From positions 2,484,001 through 2,548,000 of the forward strand of contig NZ_CP113866.1 in the NCBI RefSeq assembly GCF_026914305.1: DNA of 64,000 nt, written 5' to 3'. Positions 34,687 to 44,134 of this stretch are shown here, piece after piece. The stretch comes from Caldicellulosiruptor acetigenus. Lineage in GTDB: Bacteria; Bacillota; Thermoanaerobacteria; Caldicellulosiruptorales; Caldicellulosiruptoraceae. Every line of letters begins with the position of its first letter. Positions within the stretch are counted from its first letter, which is position 1. Below the pieces are notes generated by a model, which ran no database searches, was not told the DNA's origin, and worked only from the letters and a program-made list of their open reading frames with translations. Both the position numbers and the translations under genes were made by a program.

Positions 34687-36570
34687 TTATCCTGCAAGCT
34701 CTTCTTCTTTTTCGAACTGGCTGTAGTAAAGCTGAGCGTAAAAACCGCCTTTCTGCAAAAGCTCTTTGTGCGTGCCCTGCTCAACAATGTCGCCATGGTC
34801 CATGACCAAGATGAGGTCTGCGTTTCTTATTGTTGAAAGTCTGTGCGCTATTATAAACGATGTTCTTCCTTTCATGAGATTGTCCATTGCTCTTTGTATC
34901 TGGATCTCTGTCAAAGTGTCAACAGAGCTTGTCGCCTCGTCAAGTATCAAAATCTTTGGGTCTTTGAGGATTGCCCTTGCAATTGTTAAAAGCTGTTTTT
35001 GCCCTTGAGAAATATTTGTTGTCTCCTCATTCAAAACTGTGTCGTACCCTTGAGGCAATGTCCTTATAAAATGGTCAACGTGTGCAAGCTTTGCAGCTCT
35101 TATTACTTCTTCATCTGTGCTATCTGGCTTGCCATAGCGGATGTTGTCTTTGATTGTGCCATTGTACAGCCATGTGTCCTGAAGCACCATGCCAAAAAGT
35201 GACCTCAAATCCTCGCGCCTAAATTCCCTTATGTCATGACCGTCTATCAAGATGCTTCCGTCATTGACATCATAAAACCTCATCAAAAGCTTTACAATTG
35301 TGGTCTTCCCCGCACCTGTCGGACCAACAATTGCAATCTTCTGCCCAGCTTTGATTTTTGCTGAAAAGTTCTTTATAACAACTTTGTCTGGCCTGTAGCC
35401 AAACTTGACGTTTCTAAACTCTACATCTCCTTTTATGCTGTCAAGCTTAATCTCCGGATTTGGTGTATCTGGCACTTCTTCCTCTTCTTCTAAAAACTCA
35501 AACACCCTTTCAGCACATGCAGCTGTCTGCTGCAGGATGTTTGATATGTTAGCAATCTGGGCAATTGGCTGTGTGAACGACCTTATATACTGGACAAACG
35601 CCTGAATGTCGCCAACCTCAATTGCTCCTTTTATTGTAAGATAGCTGCCCATGACAGTCACAACAACGTATCCAAGATTTCCTATGATGTTCATAAGCGG
35701 CATCATGACGCCTGTCAAAAACTGTGATTTCCATGCAGCTTCATATAACTTGTTGTTAAGATTATTGAACTTTTCTATACTCTTTTTTTCAGCATTGAAA
35801 GCCTTGATAACAATGTGACCACCGTAAACCTCTTCAACATGACCATTCACATGCCCTAAATATTCTTGCTGCTGCATGAAAAACTTTTGTGACTTCCCAA
35901 TTATGAGCGCAACAACTGAAAAAGAAAGAGGGATTATAAGCAGTGCAACCACGGTCATCAAGACATTTATGCTCAGCATCATTACCAGCGCGCCGATAAC
36001 CATCGTTGTTGAGGTTATTATCTGTGTGAGGCTCTGATTTAATGTCTGTGTGAGTGTGTCAACATCGTTTGTGATTCTTGACAATATCTCACCCTGGTTA
36101 GTAGATTCAAAGTACTTCAGCGGAAGTCTGTTAATCTTTTGTGATATCTCTTTTCTGAGCCTGTAAGTGAGCTTCATCGAAATGCCTGACATTATCCAAC
36201 CCTGGATGTAACCAAAAAGTGCACTTACAATATACAGTCCCAGCAAAATCAAAATGATTTTACCAACGTACTCAAAGTCAATGCCGTTTCCTGTGCCGCT
36301 TATCTTGCTCATGATGCCTTCAAATATCTTTGTTATGGCTTTGCTGAGGATTTTAGGTCCTGCGATTGAAAATGCAGCAGATAACATTGCAAGAACCATC
36401 ACTGCAACAAGTGAAACCTTGTAAGAAGATAAATACCTTATGAGCTTTTTCATAGCAGTTTTAAAATCTTTGGGTTTTTCACCCACAAACCCCGGTCCCA
36501 TAGGTCCCGGGCCATGTCTTCTTGGTCTTCTTAGATGCATTTGAGAAGGTGCACTCTGTCTTTCACTCAT
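34687..36570 (-). CDS. Heterodimeric ABC exporter subunit, canonical ATPase half
   Basis: 627 residues. A Pro/Arg/Gly-rich cytoplasmic N-terminus precedes six membrane segments (about 55-340) and an ATPase domain with Walker A (GPTGAGKTT), signature ISQGQ, Walker B (ILILDEATSSVD) and the switch histidine (IIAHRLSTI). It belongs to the LmrCD/BmrCD/TM287-288 type of multidrug or lipid exporter and would pair with the product of the next upstream gene, with which it overlaps by four bases. Regulation by the upstream MarR protein suggests a drug-efflux role. Confidence 0.92.
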   Translation of the reverse strand: MSERQSAPSQMHLRRPRRHGPGPMGPGFVGEKPKDFKTAMKKLIRYLSSYKVSLVAVMVLAMLSAAFSIAGPKILSKAITKIFEGIMSKISGTGNGIDFEYVGKIILILLGLYIVSALFGYIQGWIMSGISMKLTYRLRKEISQKINRLPLKYFESTNQGEILSRITNDVDTLTQTLNQSLTQIITSTTMVIGALVMMLSINVLMTVVALLIIPLSFSVVALIIGKSQKFFMQQQEYLGHVNGHVEEVYGGHIVIKAFNAEKKSIEKFNNLNNKLYEAAWKSQFLTGVMMPLMNIIGNLGYVVVTVMGSYLTIKGAIEVGDIQAFVQYIRSFTQPIAQIANISNILQQTAACAERVFEFLEEEEEVPDTPNPEIKLDSIKGDVEFRNVKFGYRPDKVVIKNFSAKIKAGQKIAIVGPTGAGKTTIVKLLMRFYDVNDGSILIDGHDIREFRREDLRSLFGMVLQDTWLYNGTIKDNIRYGKPDSTDEEVIRAAKLAHVDHFIRTLPQGYDTVLNEETTNISQGQKQLLTIARAILKDPKILILDEATSSVDTLTEIQIQRAMDNLMKGRTSFIIAHRLSTIRNADLILVMDHGDIVEQGTHKELLQKGGFYAQLYYSQFEKEEELAG

Positions 36571-38792
36571 GAAACTGCCTCCTCTGGAAGCTGCGAAAGC
36601 GCAATTTCCCTGTAAGTTTCACAGCTCTTTAGTAGCTCTTCATGCTTGCCAATACCGACAACTTTGCCATCTTCAAGCACTATTATCTGGTCTGCGTGAA
36701 GCAAGGTTGCAATCCTTTGAGATACTATTATTACAGTTTTATCTTTTAGCCTTTCTTTCAAAGCTCTTCTGAGCTTAAGTTCAGTTCTAAAGTCAAGAGC
36801 AGAAAAACTCTCGTCAAATATATAAATATCAGGATTTTTAACAAGCGCTCTTGCAATTGAAAGTCTTTGTTTTTGCCCACCTGAGACGTTAGTTCCACCC
36901 TGCGCAATCTCTGTATCAAACTTCTGTGGTTTTTCCTCTATAAACTCAAGTGCCTGAGCAATCTCAGCAGCCTGCTTTAAATCTTCATCTGTTGCAAAGT
37001 GGTTGCCGATCTTGAGGTTTGACCTGATTGTACCGCTGAAAAGCCAGCTTTTTTGTGGCACATACCCTATTTTTGCTCTCAAATCTTCCAGTCTCACCTT
37101 TTTGACATCAACTCCGTTTACCAAAACCTCTCCTTCTGTTGCATCATAAAACCTCATGATAAGGTTTACAAGTGTGCTCTTGCCACTTCCTGTTCTTCCA
37201 ATAATTCCAACTGTCTGACCAGGCAGGATTTTAAAGTTTATGTTGTGCAAGACATATTCTTCTGCACCGGGATATTTGAAAGACACGTTCTTAAACTCTA
37301 CCATCCCTTTCATATCCTCTTTGAACTCTTCAGGCTTTGCAGGGTTTTTAATTGAAGGCTGAGTTGACAGCACCTCTTCAATACGTTTTGCTGACACAGC
37401 TGCTCTTGGCACTAAAATAAACAGCATGGAAAGCATCAAGAACGCAAAGATTATCTGTATAGAATACTGCATGAACGCAAGCATATCGCCAACCTGCATG
37501 CTTGAATTTTGAATATAGTGTGCACCTACCCACACAATCAAAAGCGTAACACCGTTCATGATAAACATCATGGACGGGAAAAGCACTGCCATTGCCCTGT
37601 TGACAAAAAGACCTACTTTTGTAAGATCCTTGTTTGCCTCGTCAAACCTCTCTTCTTCAAACTTCTGGGCGTTGAATGCCCGAACAACCATGATACCAGA
37701 CAGATTTTCTCTTGCCACAAGGTTTAGCTTATCTATCAGCTTTTGCATAATCATGAACTTTGGCATTGCAATGGCATACAAAATCATGATAAGCCCCAGA
37801 AGTACAATCACAGCAAGCGCAATGATCCACGACATTGAATGGCTCTTTGAAAGTGCTTTAAGCACGCCTCCAATTCCCATTACAGGTGCAAAGAATATCA
37901 TTCTGATTGAAATCACAAGAAGCATCTGAATCTGCATGATATCGTTTGTTGTTCTTGTGATGAGTGATGCTGTTGAGAACTTGTCAAACTCCTCAATCGA
38001 AAAGCTCTCAACTGTAGAAAACACATCTTTTCTCATATCCCTTGCAACGCCTGCTGCAGATTTTGCAGCAAAGAAAGCAACTAAAACGGTTGAGATTGCT
38101 GAAATCAATGTCAAAAGAAGCATCAAAAGCCCCATCTTGATGATATATGAAGTCTGTATTTTGCCTATGTCTATGCCAATTTTCTTGTACTCATTTTTTA
38201 TTGCAGAAGCTGCTGCCTGAACTATCATGCTGTCTCCAAGCGATGCAAACTTTTTGTTAATCTCCTGCTGAATCTGCATAACCTGTTGCTGTGGAAGCTG
38301 TTTTAAGATAGCAAAAAGGTCTACCCCGGCTGGTATTTGCCTGCCATTAAAGTTAAAACTTTTGCCTTTTGCACTTGACATCATCTTTTCAATGCCAGCT
38401 ACAGCCAAAATCGCCCTGCCCAAATCAACATTTACCTTATCAATCTTGTCCTTTTCTTTTGTCTTTAATACATAGACATCCTCTTTGGACAAAATGGGAT
38501 ACTTTTTAAGATACTTACTGTAATTGTGAGAGTCTTTTGTCACAAGCTCATACATGCTCAAAATATCATCTTTTTTATTCTGCGGAACAAACAAAAGCAC
38601 TTTTTCCATGGTAGAGCTTCTTATAGCCTCAGGTACTGCATTTTCGATACCGCTTTGCTGTATCCCAACATTTACTATCTTTGACATGTAATCTGGCAGT
38701 GTGAGTTCGCTCATGGCTTGAATAAATACAAACAAAATTGCTGCTAAAACAAGTAGTGTGTAAGGTTTAAGATACTTTGCTACTTTTTTCAA
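36567..38792 (-). CDS. Heterodimeric ABC exporter subunit, degenerate ATPase half
   Basis: 741 residues. The first and second membrane segments are separated by a large outside loop of about 170 residues, as in LmrC-type partners. The ATPase half has Walker A (GRTGSGKST), a perfect signature (VSGGQKQR) and Walker B (IYIFDESFSALD), but glutamine replaces the switch histidine (IIVSQRIATLL). One degenerate ATP site per heterodimer is characteristic of this exporter class. It follows the MarR gene by 34 bases. Confidence 0.92.
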   Translation of the reverse strand: MKKVAKYLKPYTLLVLAAILFVFIQAMSELTLPDYMSKIVNVGIQQSGIENAVPEAIRSSTMEKVLLFVPQNKKDDILSMYELVTKDSHNYSKYLKKYPILSKEDVYVLKTKEKDKIDKVNVDLGRAILAVAGIEKMMSSAKGKSFNFNGRQIPAGVDLFAILKQLPQQQVMQIQQEINKKFASLGDSMIVQAAASAIKNEYKKIGIDIGKIQTSYIIKMGLLMLLLTLISAISTVLVAFFAAKSAAGVARDMRKDVFSTVESFSIEEFDKFSTASLITRTTNDIMQIQMLLVISIRMIFFAPVMGIGGVLKALSKSHSMSWIIALAVIVLLGLIMILYAIAMPKFMIMQKLIDKLNLVARENLSGIMVVRAFNAQKFEEERFDEANKDLTKVGLFVNRAMAVLFPSMMFIMNGVTLLIVWVGAHYIQNSSMQVGDMLAFMQYSIQIIFAFLMLSMLFILVPRAAVSAKRIEEVLSTQPSIKNPAKPEEFKEDMKGMVEFKNVSFKYPGAEEYVLHNINFKILPGQTVGIIGRTGSGKSTLVNLIMRFYDATEGEVLVNGVDVKKVRLEDLRAKIGYVPQKSWLFSGTIRSNLKIGNHFATDEDLKQAAEIAQALEFIEEKPQKFDTEIAQGGTNVSGGQKQRLSIARALVKNPDIYIFDESFSALDFRTELKLRRALKERLKDKTVIIVSQRIATLLHADQIIVLEDGKVVGIGKHEELLKSCETYREIALSQLPEEAVS

Positions 38793-38826
38793 CTTGCAAT
38801 CACCCTTTTTTGTTAGATTTTTTGAT

Positions 38827-39261
38827 TTATTGCCTTTCTAAAATTCTCTTTAGAGTTTCAAAACCTTCAAGAACCTTGTCTATCTCTTCCTCTGTTGCTC
38901 TGCTGAGCAGATTTTCAAACTGTTTTTCTGCCCCTTTAAAGTGTTTTTTTAGACTATCTTTGAACTTTTGAGTTGTCTTAACCCACACAACTCTTCTATC
39001 TTCTGTGCTTCTCTCTCTTTCAACAAATCCCTGCTTTTCCAACCTGTCAAGTATACCCGACACTGTGCTGTTTGAAAGACCAAGAATGCTGCTCAAATCC
39101 CCCACTTTCATCTTACCGTTCTTATCAAGAATACTCATCGTCATCCAGTGAGAGGCAGGTATCTCAACATCATCACCCCTGTACTTCAGAGCATCCCGAA
39201 CCTTGATGGACACCTCTTTTAAAAGCTTCAACAACCTAATCTTTTTCTCTCTTAATTCCAT
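38827..39261 (-). CDS. MarR family transcriptional regulator
   Basis: About 144 residues from ATG at 39261. A winged-helix core is clear: LSSILGLSNSTVSGILDRLEKQGFV as recognition region and RSTEDRRVVWV as the wing. It is the first gene of an operon with the two ABC exporter subunits and probably represses it until a toxic compound binds. Three phased CGAAT repeats in its promoter are likely operator half-sites. Confidence 0.9.
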   Translation of the reverse strand: MELREKKIRLLKLLKEVSIKVRDALKYRGDDVEIPASHWMTMSILDKNGKMKVGDLSSILGLSNSTVSGILDRLEKQGFVERERSTEDRRVVWVKTTQKFKDSLKKHFKGAEKQFENLLSRATEEEIDKVLEGFETLKRILERQ

Positions 39262-39285
39262 TAACACCACCACATAGCAAATTAT

Positions 39286-39359
39286 TTCGCGTCGAATATT
39301 TCTGATACGAATATTTTGAATGCGAATTATATTTTACTCCCTCAAAAGAATAGTGTCAA
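39286..39359 (-). promoter_or_regulatory. marR-ABC promoter with phased operator repeats
   Basis: Minus strand promoter: TTGACA (39354-39359), 17 bases, TAAAAT (39331-39336). Immediately downstream CGAAT occurs at 39293, 39308 and 39323, exactly 15 bp apart, and TTCG-CGT-CGAA forms a small palindrome at 39286-39296. These are candidate MarR sites over the transcription start. Confidence 0.65.
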
Positions 39360-39375
39360 GTGGGAAAATTTTTCA

Positions 39376-39408
39376 CAAAACAAAAAACGGCTGAAAAGTT
39401 CAGCCGTT
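39376..39408 (-). terminator. Intrinsic terminator after the CooS-operon cyclase
   Basis: Minus strand: AACGGCTGAA and TTCAGCCGTT pair around a three-base loop, followed by TTTTGTTTTG. It ends the cooS-cooF-oxidoreductase-GGDEF operon. Confidence 0.9.
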
Positions 39409-39449
39409 GTACTTCCAACAATGTTTTATTTTTCACATAGTTATTTTAA

Positions 39450-40340
39450 CTATATAGCAACATAGTTGCCTCCTTTCTTCTTAGCTTCGTACAATTTTTC
39501 ATCTGCACTTTCAATAAGCTGGTTTACATTTGAGATTTTCTCAGATAACATTGCAATACCAAAACTTGCAGTAAATACTATCTTGTTAGGACCATAGAAA
39601 AATTCTGTTTTGGCAACTTCTCTTCTTATTCTCTCACCTACGTTATATGCAGCAATCTCATTTGCATTTGTCAAACACACTAAAAACTCATCTCCACCAT
39701 ATCTTGCAACCCAATCACTTTCATCTCTAATGTTTCTTTTTATAATTTCTGCAAACTTTATCAGTACATTGTCACCTGCAATATGACCATAAGTGTCATT
39801 AATATTCTTAAAATTGTCTAAGTCAGAAAGTATTATGCTCAAAAATTGGTTGTTAGATATAGCCTTCAATATTTCAACCTCTAATCTTTCTTTTATAAAT
39901 CTTCTATTATAAACTCCTGTGAGTTCATCTATAACAAATATTTCATTTAGCCTATTAACTTTCTTATAAGTTTCTGTAGTATTATTTACATCTATTCCTT
40001 GAATTGTAAAAAGGTCGGTGACATCTTTTATAAATTCAATTACATATTCACCTTCTTGAGTTGAGATAGGTACTGTTGTTATCATAAAGATAGTGCTACC
40101 ATTATATTCAACTTTGAAAAACGATTTGTTTTCATAATACGACCTAATAGCAATACAATTTTTGCAAATCTTATTTTTCTTCCATAATTCATAACATGTT
40201 TCTTCAACATTACTTATTCCTTTTTCATTTATCAACTTAGCTGTCTTTCTCAGGGGGTCAACGATTCTTACCATATCATACATTTTTGAAAGTACCAAAA
40301 GGTGCTCCAAAAATGACTCAAGTTTAACTTTTTCACCCAT
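39450..40340 (-). CDS. Diguanylate cyclase with cysteine-bearing PAS-like sensor
   Basis: 296 residues from ATG at 40340 (AAGGTGA upstream). An N-terminal PAS-like domain (about 5-110) carries a C-x-n-C-x2-C cluster (ETCYELWKKNKICKNCIAIR). A short linker leads to a complete GGDEF domain (DELTGVYNRRF, SDLDNFKNINDTYGH, YGGDEF). The enzyme should make c-di-GMP. Such PAS cysteines could hold a metal or respond to redox. It is the last gene of the cooS operon, 42 bases after the oxidoreductase. Confidence 0.88.
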   Translation of the reverse strand: MGEKVKLESFLEHLLVLSKMYDMVRIVDPLRKTAKLINEKGISNVEETCYELWKKNKICKNCIAIRSYYENKSFFKVEYNGSTIFMITTVPISTQEGEYVIEFIKDVTDLFTIQGIDVNNTTETYKKVNRLNEIFVIDELTGVYNRRFIKERLEVEILKAISNNQFLSIILSDLDNFKNINDTYGHIAGDNVLIKFAEIIKRNIRDESDWVARYGGDEFLVCLTNANEIAAYNVGERIRREVAKTEFFYGPNKIVFTASFGIAMLSEKISNVNQLIESADEKLYEAKKKGGNYVAI

Positions 40341-40382
40341 AGTTTTATTCACCTTTTTTAATATATATTTCAAATTTTTTGT

Positions 40383-41663
40383 TCAAACTACAAATTCAAA
40401 ACTCCCGTCTGCCTTTTCACTAAAAAAATCACCATAGCTCAAGCTAAAAATCTTAGATAAATCTCCTTTATCCAACTTTTTCGATAAATTATATTTTCCC
40501 TCTATCAATTTGCCCATAACCCCTGCACCAACTATATCACCTTGAATTATTGCTCCATATAAAATCCCATCTTTGTATATAACCTTGTAGTAATAATCTT
40601 CACCTTCCAATGCAACTACCTCATAAGTGTTGTCAGGAGCTTCTGGATAACCGTAACTTATAGTAGGAATGCCAAAAAACTTCATGGAATACTTGAAGCC
40701 AAAATTATTTTCCATAGGTTTACAAAAACCTGCCATGTTATAACCTGCTATTTGTCCCTGTTTAACTGCTAATGGCCATATAGGAGCAACTCTATAACTT
40801 CCCGAAAAAGTCTCATAAGACTGGCATACATCCCCTGCTGCGAATATATCTGGGTCGTCTGTTCTTTGATATTCATCTACAATTATTCCGTGTTCTATTT
40901 TTACTTTTCCCTCTTCTATATCTGGAAACGATGGTCTGACTCCACTGGCTATAACCAGCATGTCAGTGTAAATAAAATCTCCATTTGAGAGTATGAGACC
41001 AATAGTGTTTTGTCTTTCTGAGTAAATTATTTGTTTAACCACTTCTCCTGTGACGATCCGAACACCATGTTTTTTAAACAGAGCTTCATACCTTTTTGCA
41101 GCTTTTTTATCTAACTGCTGAGGAAGTATATGATCTTTCATCTCCACTACAAAAACCAAAATTCCATATTCTCTGAGGTTTTCGGCCACCTGCAGTCCTA
41201 TAAATCCTCCACCGACAACTACCGCACTTTTGCTATACTTTGCTGCTTCTTTTATGTTTATAGCATCCTCAATATCCCTTAGCACAAATACTTTCCCTGT
41301 TTTCAGCGCTTCATTTAAACCATCTATGGGAGGCACAACTGGACAAGAACCAGTGGCTATTAATAGTTTGTCATATTCATATGTCCTTCCATCACAACAT
41401 ACAATTCTTTTTTTGCTTGCTTGTATATTTTTTATAGTAGTATTTTTTATCCAATTGATATTGTTTTCTTCAAAAAAGTTTTCATTTATGAAACTCATCT
41501 TGTCAAAGTCTTTTTTACCACCAATAAATTCAGGTAATAAGCAACGAGAATATATCTTATTGTCTTTAGAGATAACTGCTATATCTGCATTGTTGTCAAG
41601 ATTTCTGAGGGTCTTTGCACAATTTATCCCTGCAGCACTTGCACCAATTATTACGTATCTCAT
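40383..41663 (-). CDS. FAD/NAD(P)-dependent oxidoreductase (NirB/NADH oxidase-like)
   Basis: 426 residues with two dinucleotide-binding regions: FAD at the N-terminus (IIGASAAGINCA) and NAD near residue 150 (VVVGGGFIGLQVAENL), then DIFAAGDVCQ toward the FAD. It belongs to the pyridine-nucleotide disulfide-oxidoreductase family without a CxxxxC redox disulfide, like rubredoxin reductases and the FAD part of NirB. Next to cooS and cooF it would pass electrons between the ferredoxin and NAD(P)H. This gene trio is a known context for CODH genes. Confidence 0.88.
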   Translation of the reverse strand: MRYVIIGASAAGINCAKTLRNLDNNADIAVISKDNKIYSRCLLPEFIGGKKDFDKMSFINENFFEENNINWIKNTTIKNIQASKKRIVCCDGRTYEYDKLLIATGSCPVVPPIDGLNEALKTGKVFVLRDIEDAINIKEAAKYSKSAVVVGGGFIGLQVAENLREYGILVFVVEMKDHILPQQLDKKAAKRYEALFKKHGVRIVTGEVVKQIIYSERQNTIGLILSNGDFIYTDMLVIASGVRPSFPDIEEGKVKIEHGIIVDEYQRTDDPDIFAAGDVCQSYETFSGSYRVAPIWPLAVKQGQIAGYNMAGFCKPMENNFGFKYSMKFFGIPTISYGYPEAPDNTYEVVALEGEDYYYKVIYKDGILYGAIIQGDIVGAGVMGKLIEGKYNLSKKLDKGDLSKIFSLSYGDFFSEKADGSFEFVV

Positions 41664-41685
41664 TTTTACAATCCCCTCACTTCAT

Positions 41686-42123
41686 TTAAACCTCAATGAG
41701 GTAAATAGCTTTTGTAGGACAGCTTTCTACGCATGCAGGTGTTTCTCTGTCAAAGCACATATCACACTTTAAGGCTTTCTTTTTATCCTTTGTGGGCTTT
41801 ATCATCCCATACGGACATGACATTACACACATAAAACAGCCCGCACACTTTTCCTTGTCAACTGTCACATACCCCGTTTTTTGGTCTTTCGTCAAAGCTC
41901 CTGACATACACGAAAGAACACATTCAGGAGTTTCACAGTGACGACAAGAAAGGGGAATAATTTGTCTGTTATGATTTATCACAACTTGGTTTGCAAAGTC
42001 TATATCCTGCCTTGTAATATCCAACTCAAGTACTGATTTAAGTTTTTTCTGATGCACTGCACATGCTAATATACAATTTAAACACCCCATGCACATCTCT
42101 GGATTTATAAAAACTCTTTTCAT
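41686..42123 (-). CDS. cooF: CooF-type polyferredoxin (four 4Fe-4S clusters)
   Basis: 145 residues with four cysteine groups: CMGCLNCILAC, CRHCETPECVLSC, CAGCFMCVMSC and CDMCFDRETPACVESC. This supports four [4Fe-4S] clusters in the HycB/CooF fold. It takes electrons from CooS-type enzymes and hands them to a partner, here presumably the FAD oxidoreductase encoded 22 bases downstream. It lies 20 bases behind cooS. Confidence 0.9.
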   Translation of the reverse strand: MKRVFINPEMCMGCLNCILACAVHQKKLKSVLELDITRQDIDFANQVVINHNRQIIPLSCRHCETPECVLSCMSGALTKDQKTGYVTVDKEKCAGCFMCVMSCPYGMIKPTKDKKKALKCDMCFDRETPACVESCPTKAIYLIEV

Positions 42124-42143
42124 TTGCTATCTACACCTCTTTT

Positions 42144-44021
42144 TTAGATACCCAACTGTCTTCTTCTTTCATTCACAATAGCCTCAAGCTTATCAGCAGA
42201 TGATTTAACATCTCCATCAATTATCAGCATTCCTCCTGTTATGTCAGAAAGCTTTTCTGTTAAAATTTCTGTAACAAGACTGCTACCTGTTATAAACGGT
42301 GGAATTGAAAGATGCAAAGGCAATCCAAGCGCAAGCCCAAAAGCCCCATCTGCCAGTGCTTGTTCTTCGAGCCATTGTGGAGCTGACAATACCAACGGCA
42401 ACTGAGGAATGTCTATATTTAATGTTCGTGCAAGTTCAGCTGCAACCATTTCAAGCCTTCCAATGGCAAGACAAGGACCAAAGTTCAATACAGGAGGAAT
42501 GTTTAGCTTTTCACATACTTTTCTGAGTTTTTCTCCCGCCATCTTTTCTGCACCTTTTGACATAAATCCACAGTTTTCAAGTCCACCACTTGTGCATCCA
42601 GCAGAAAGAACAAGAATGTCCCTTTTTATCAATTCTTTTGTGAGCTCCACAGTAAATACATCGTGCCCAAGAGAAGTAAGATTTGAACATCCAACAATGG
42701 CAGCTATTCCTTTAATTTCACCTCTTGCAATGAGGTCAATAAGTGGTCTGTAATCTCCTCCCAAAAATTCTCTTAAAGAATCTTCGCTTATTCCTGTCAA
42801 CGATTGGTCAAATCCATGGTCAACAGGTATGTCTATCTGGACTTTGGTCCTTCTGAGTTTATAACTTTCCGCAGCTTCATTTAAAATTTTCTTTGCAATC
42901 TCATAGGCATTTTGAGGAGAATATTGAACAAGTTCAGCATTTGATTTTTTAGCAACATCATCAAGACACATCATCTTTACCATGTACTTCTCAGCAATAG
43001 GCTCAAGGCCGGGAATTGTACAATTAAATTCAGAAACCACAAGATCTATAGCACCTGTCGCTAATACAGCTTCGCTTGTGAAGTTATTTCCTGCATGGCC
43101 ACAAAACACAGAATTTGAATGTTCACCTCTTAGTTGAAAGTCTTGTCCGACACAGGTACATCCAATAATTCTGAAACCTTTTGCACCAACGCTTTGAGCT
43201 AACTGTTCGGCCTCTTTTTGATTTATCATTTCCATAAGTGCCCAGAAAAGAGAGTGCTGGTGTCCAGTTGGCATAATGTTTATATAGTCAGGATCAATCA
43301 CTCTAAATCCTACAGGAGCTGTTCTTATAACAGGCTCACCCATAATTATGTCATTGAGCATATTTGTCAATATAAGACCATAAAGACCTGTTGCAATTCC
43401 CAGTCTAAGTGCATGCATTAGCATATCAACAGGATCGCTTGAAAGATTGGTACTTGTTTTGACAAGTGCATCAAAAACTTCTGACTTTGCTCCACCAGGC
43501 AATAGATTTAGCTCTTCCCATTTTTGATATCTTGCTGGATATGATAAAAATTTCGTTAATTCCATCTTCTTCCATCTTGGTTTGTAAAGGTCTTCAAGAA
43601 CCATCTGCGAAATTTGCAAGGCTAATTCCTTTTCATCTCTATTTGGCACATTCAAAATTTCTGCAAGCTTGTGTAAGGTTCTTTTACCCTTGAAAGATAC
43701 ACTATTCTGAGCCATTTGCTTGAGGTTTTCTGCTGTATTTTCTACAACATGCAAATAACATGCAGCTCCTGCCGCCACAGCTCTTAAGAAATTTCTGGCA
43801 ACAATGGTGTGTGCATCAGCTCCGCATACACCCCTTTTCTGGTCAGGAGTAATTCTGCAGGGACCATTTGCGCATAGCCTACAACAAATTCCTTGAATTC
43901 CAAAACCACATTTGAGACTCTGCGGTCGAACACGGTTAAAAGATGTTTCAAGATTTGATTTTTGTTTAACAAACTTTTCTAATTCTTTATCAGCAATTTC
44001 GCAAAATTCTTGCACCTTCAT
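42144..44021 (-). CDS. cooS: CooS-type anaerobic CO dehydrogenase homolog with non-canonical active site
   Basis: 625 residues. The N-terminal cysteines C38/C46 and C47/C50/C55/C66 have the spacing of the D and B clusters. Other cluster cysteines fall at expected places (EFNCTIPGLE, IVGCSNLTS, SAGCTSGGLENC, NFGPCLAIGR). Several residues invariant in CO-oxidising enzymes differ: the R-H-G histidine region reads LRGEH, the AAGAAAHSDH relay reads AAGAACYLHV, and the W-x-x-E-K-A lysine is glutamine (QWLEEQAL). These comparisons are by eye against remembered sequences. It may catalyse another redox reaction. It is first in an operon controlled by an Rrf2 box. Confidence 0.85.
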   Translation of the reverse strand: MKVQEFCEIADKELEKFVKQKSNLETSFNRVRPQSLKCGFGIQGICCRLCANGPCRITPDQKRGVCGADAHTIVARNFLRAVAAGAACYLHVVENTAENLKQMAQNSVSFKGKRTLHKLAEILNVPNRDEKELALQISQMVLEDLYKPRWKKMELTKFLSYPARYQKWEELNLLPGGAKSEVFDALVKTSTNLSSDPVDMLMHALRLGIATGLYGLILTNMLNDIIMGEPVIRTAPVGFRVIDPDYINIMPTGHQHSLFWALMEMINQKEAEQLAQSVGAKGFRIIGCTCVGQDFQLRGEHSNSVFCGHAGNNFTSEAVLATGAIDLVVSEFNCTIPGLEPIAEKYMVKMMCLDDVAKKSNAELVQYSPQNAYEIAKKILNEAAESYKLRRTKVQIDIPVDHGFDQSLTGISEDSLREFLGGDYRPLIDLIARGEIKGIAAIVGCSNLTSLGHDVFTVELTKELIKRDILVLSAGCTSGGLENCGFMSKGAEKMAGEKLRKVCEKLNIPPVLNFGPCLAIGRLEMVAAELARTLNIDIPQLPLVLSAPQWLEEQALADGAFGLALGLPLHLSIPPFITGSSLVTEILTEKLSDITGGMLIIDGDVKSSADKLEAIVNERRRQLGI

Positions 44022-44084
44022 TTGTCAAAACCCCCTCTTCAGTATTAGTAGTATATTGTGAGACTAACACTTCATCTTTGTGAA

Positions 44085-44114
44085 TGTATACTAATTTGGT
44101 ATACATTTATTCAA
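44085..44114 (-). promoter_or_regulatory. cooS promoter with Rrf2-type operator
   Basis: A perfect palindrome TGTATAC-N7-GTATACA (44085-44105) overlaps a promoter with TTGAAT (44109-44114), 18 bases, TATACA (44085-44090) on the minus strand. A near-identical box lies in front of rrf2, so I take it to be the Rrf2 binding site. Repressor bound here would block RNA polymerase. Confidence 0.75.
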
Positions 44115-44134
44115 AAATAAAGATAGAAACTAAA

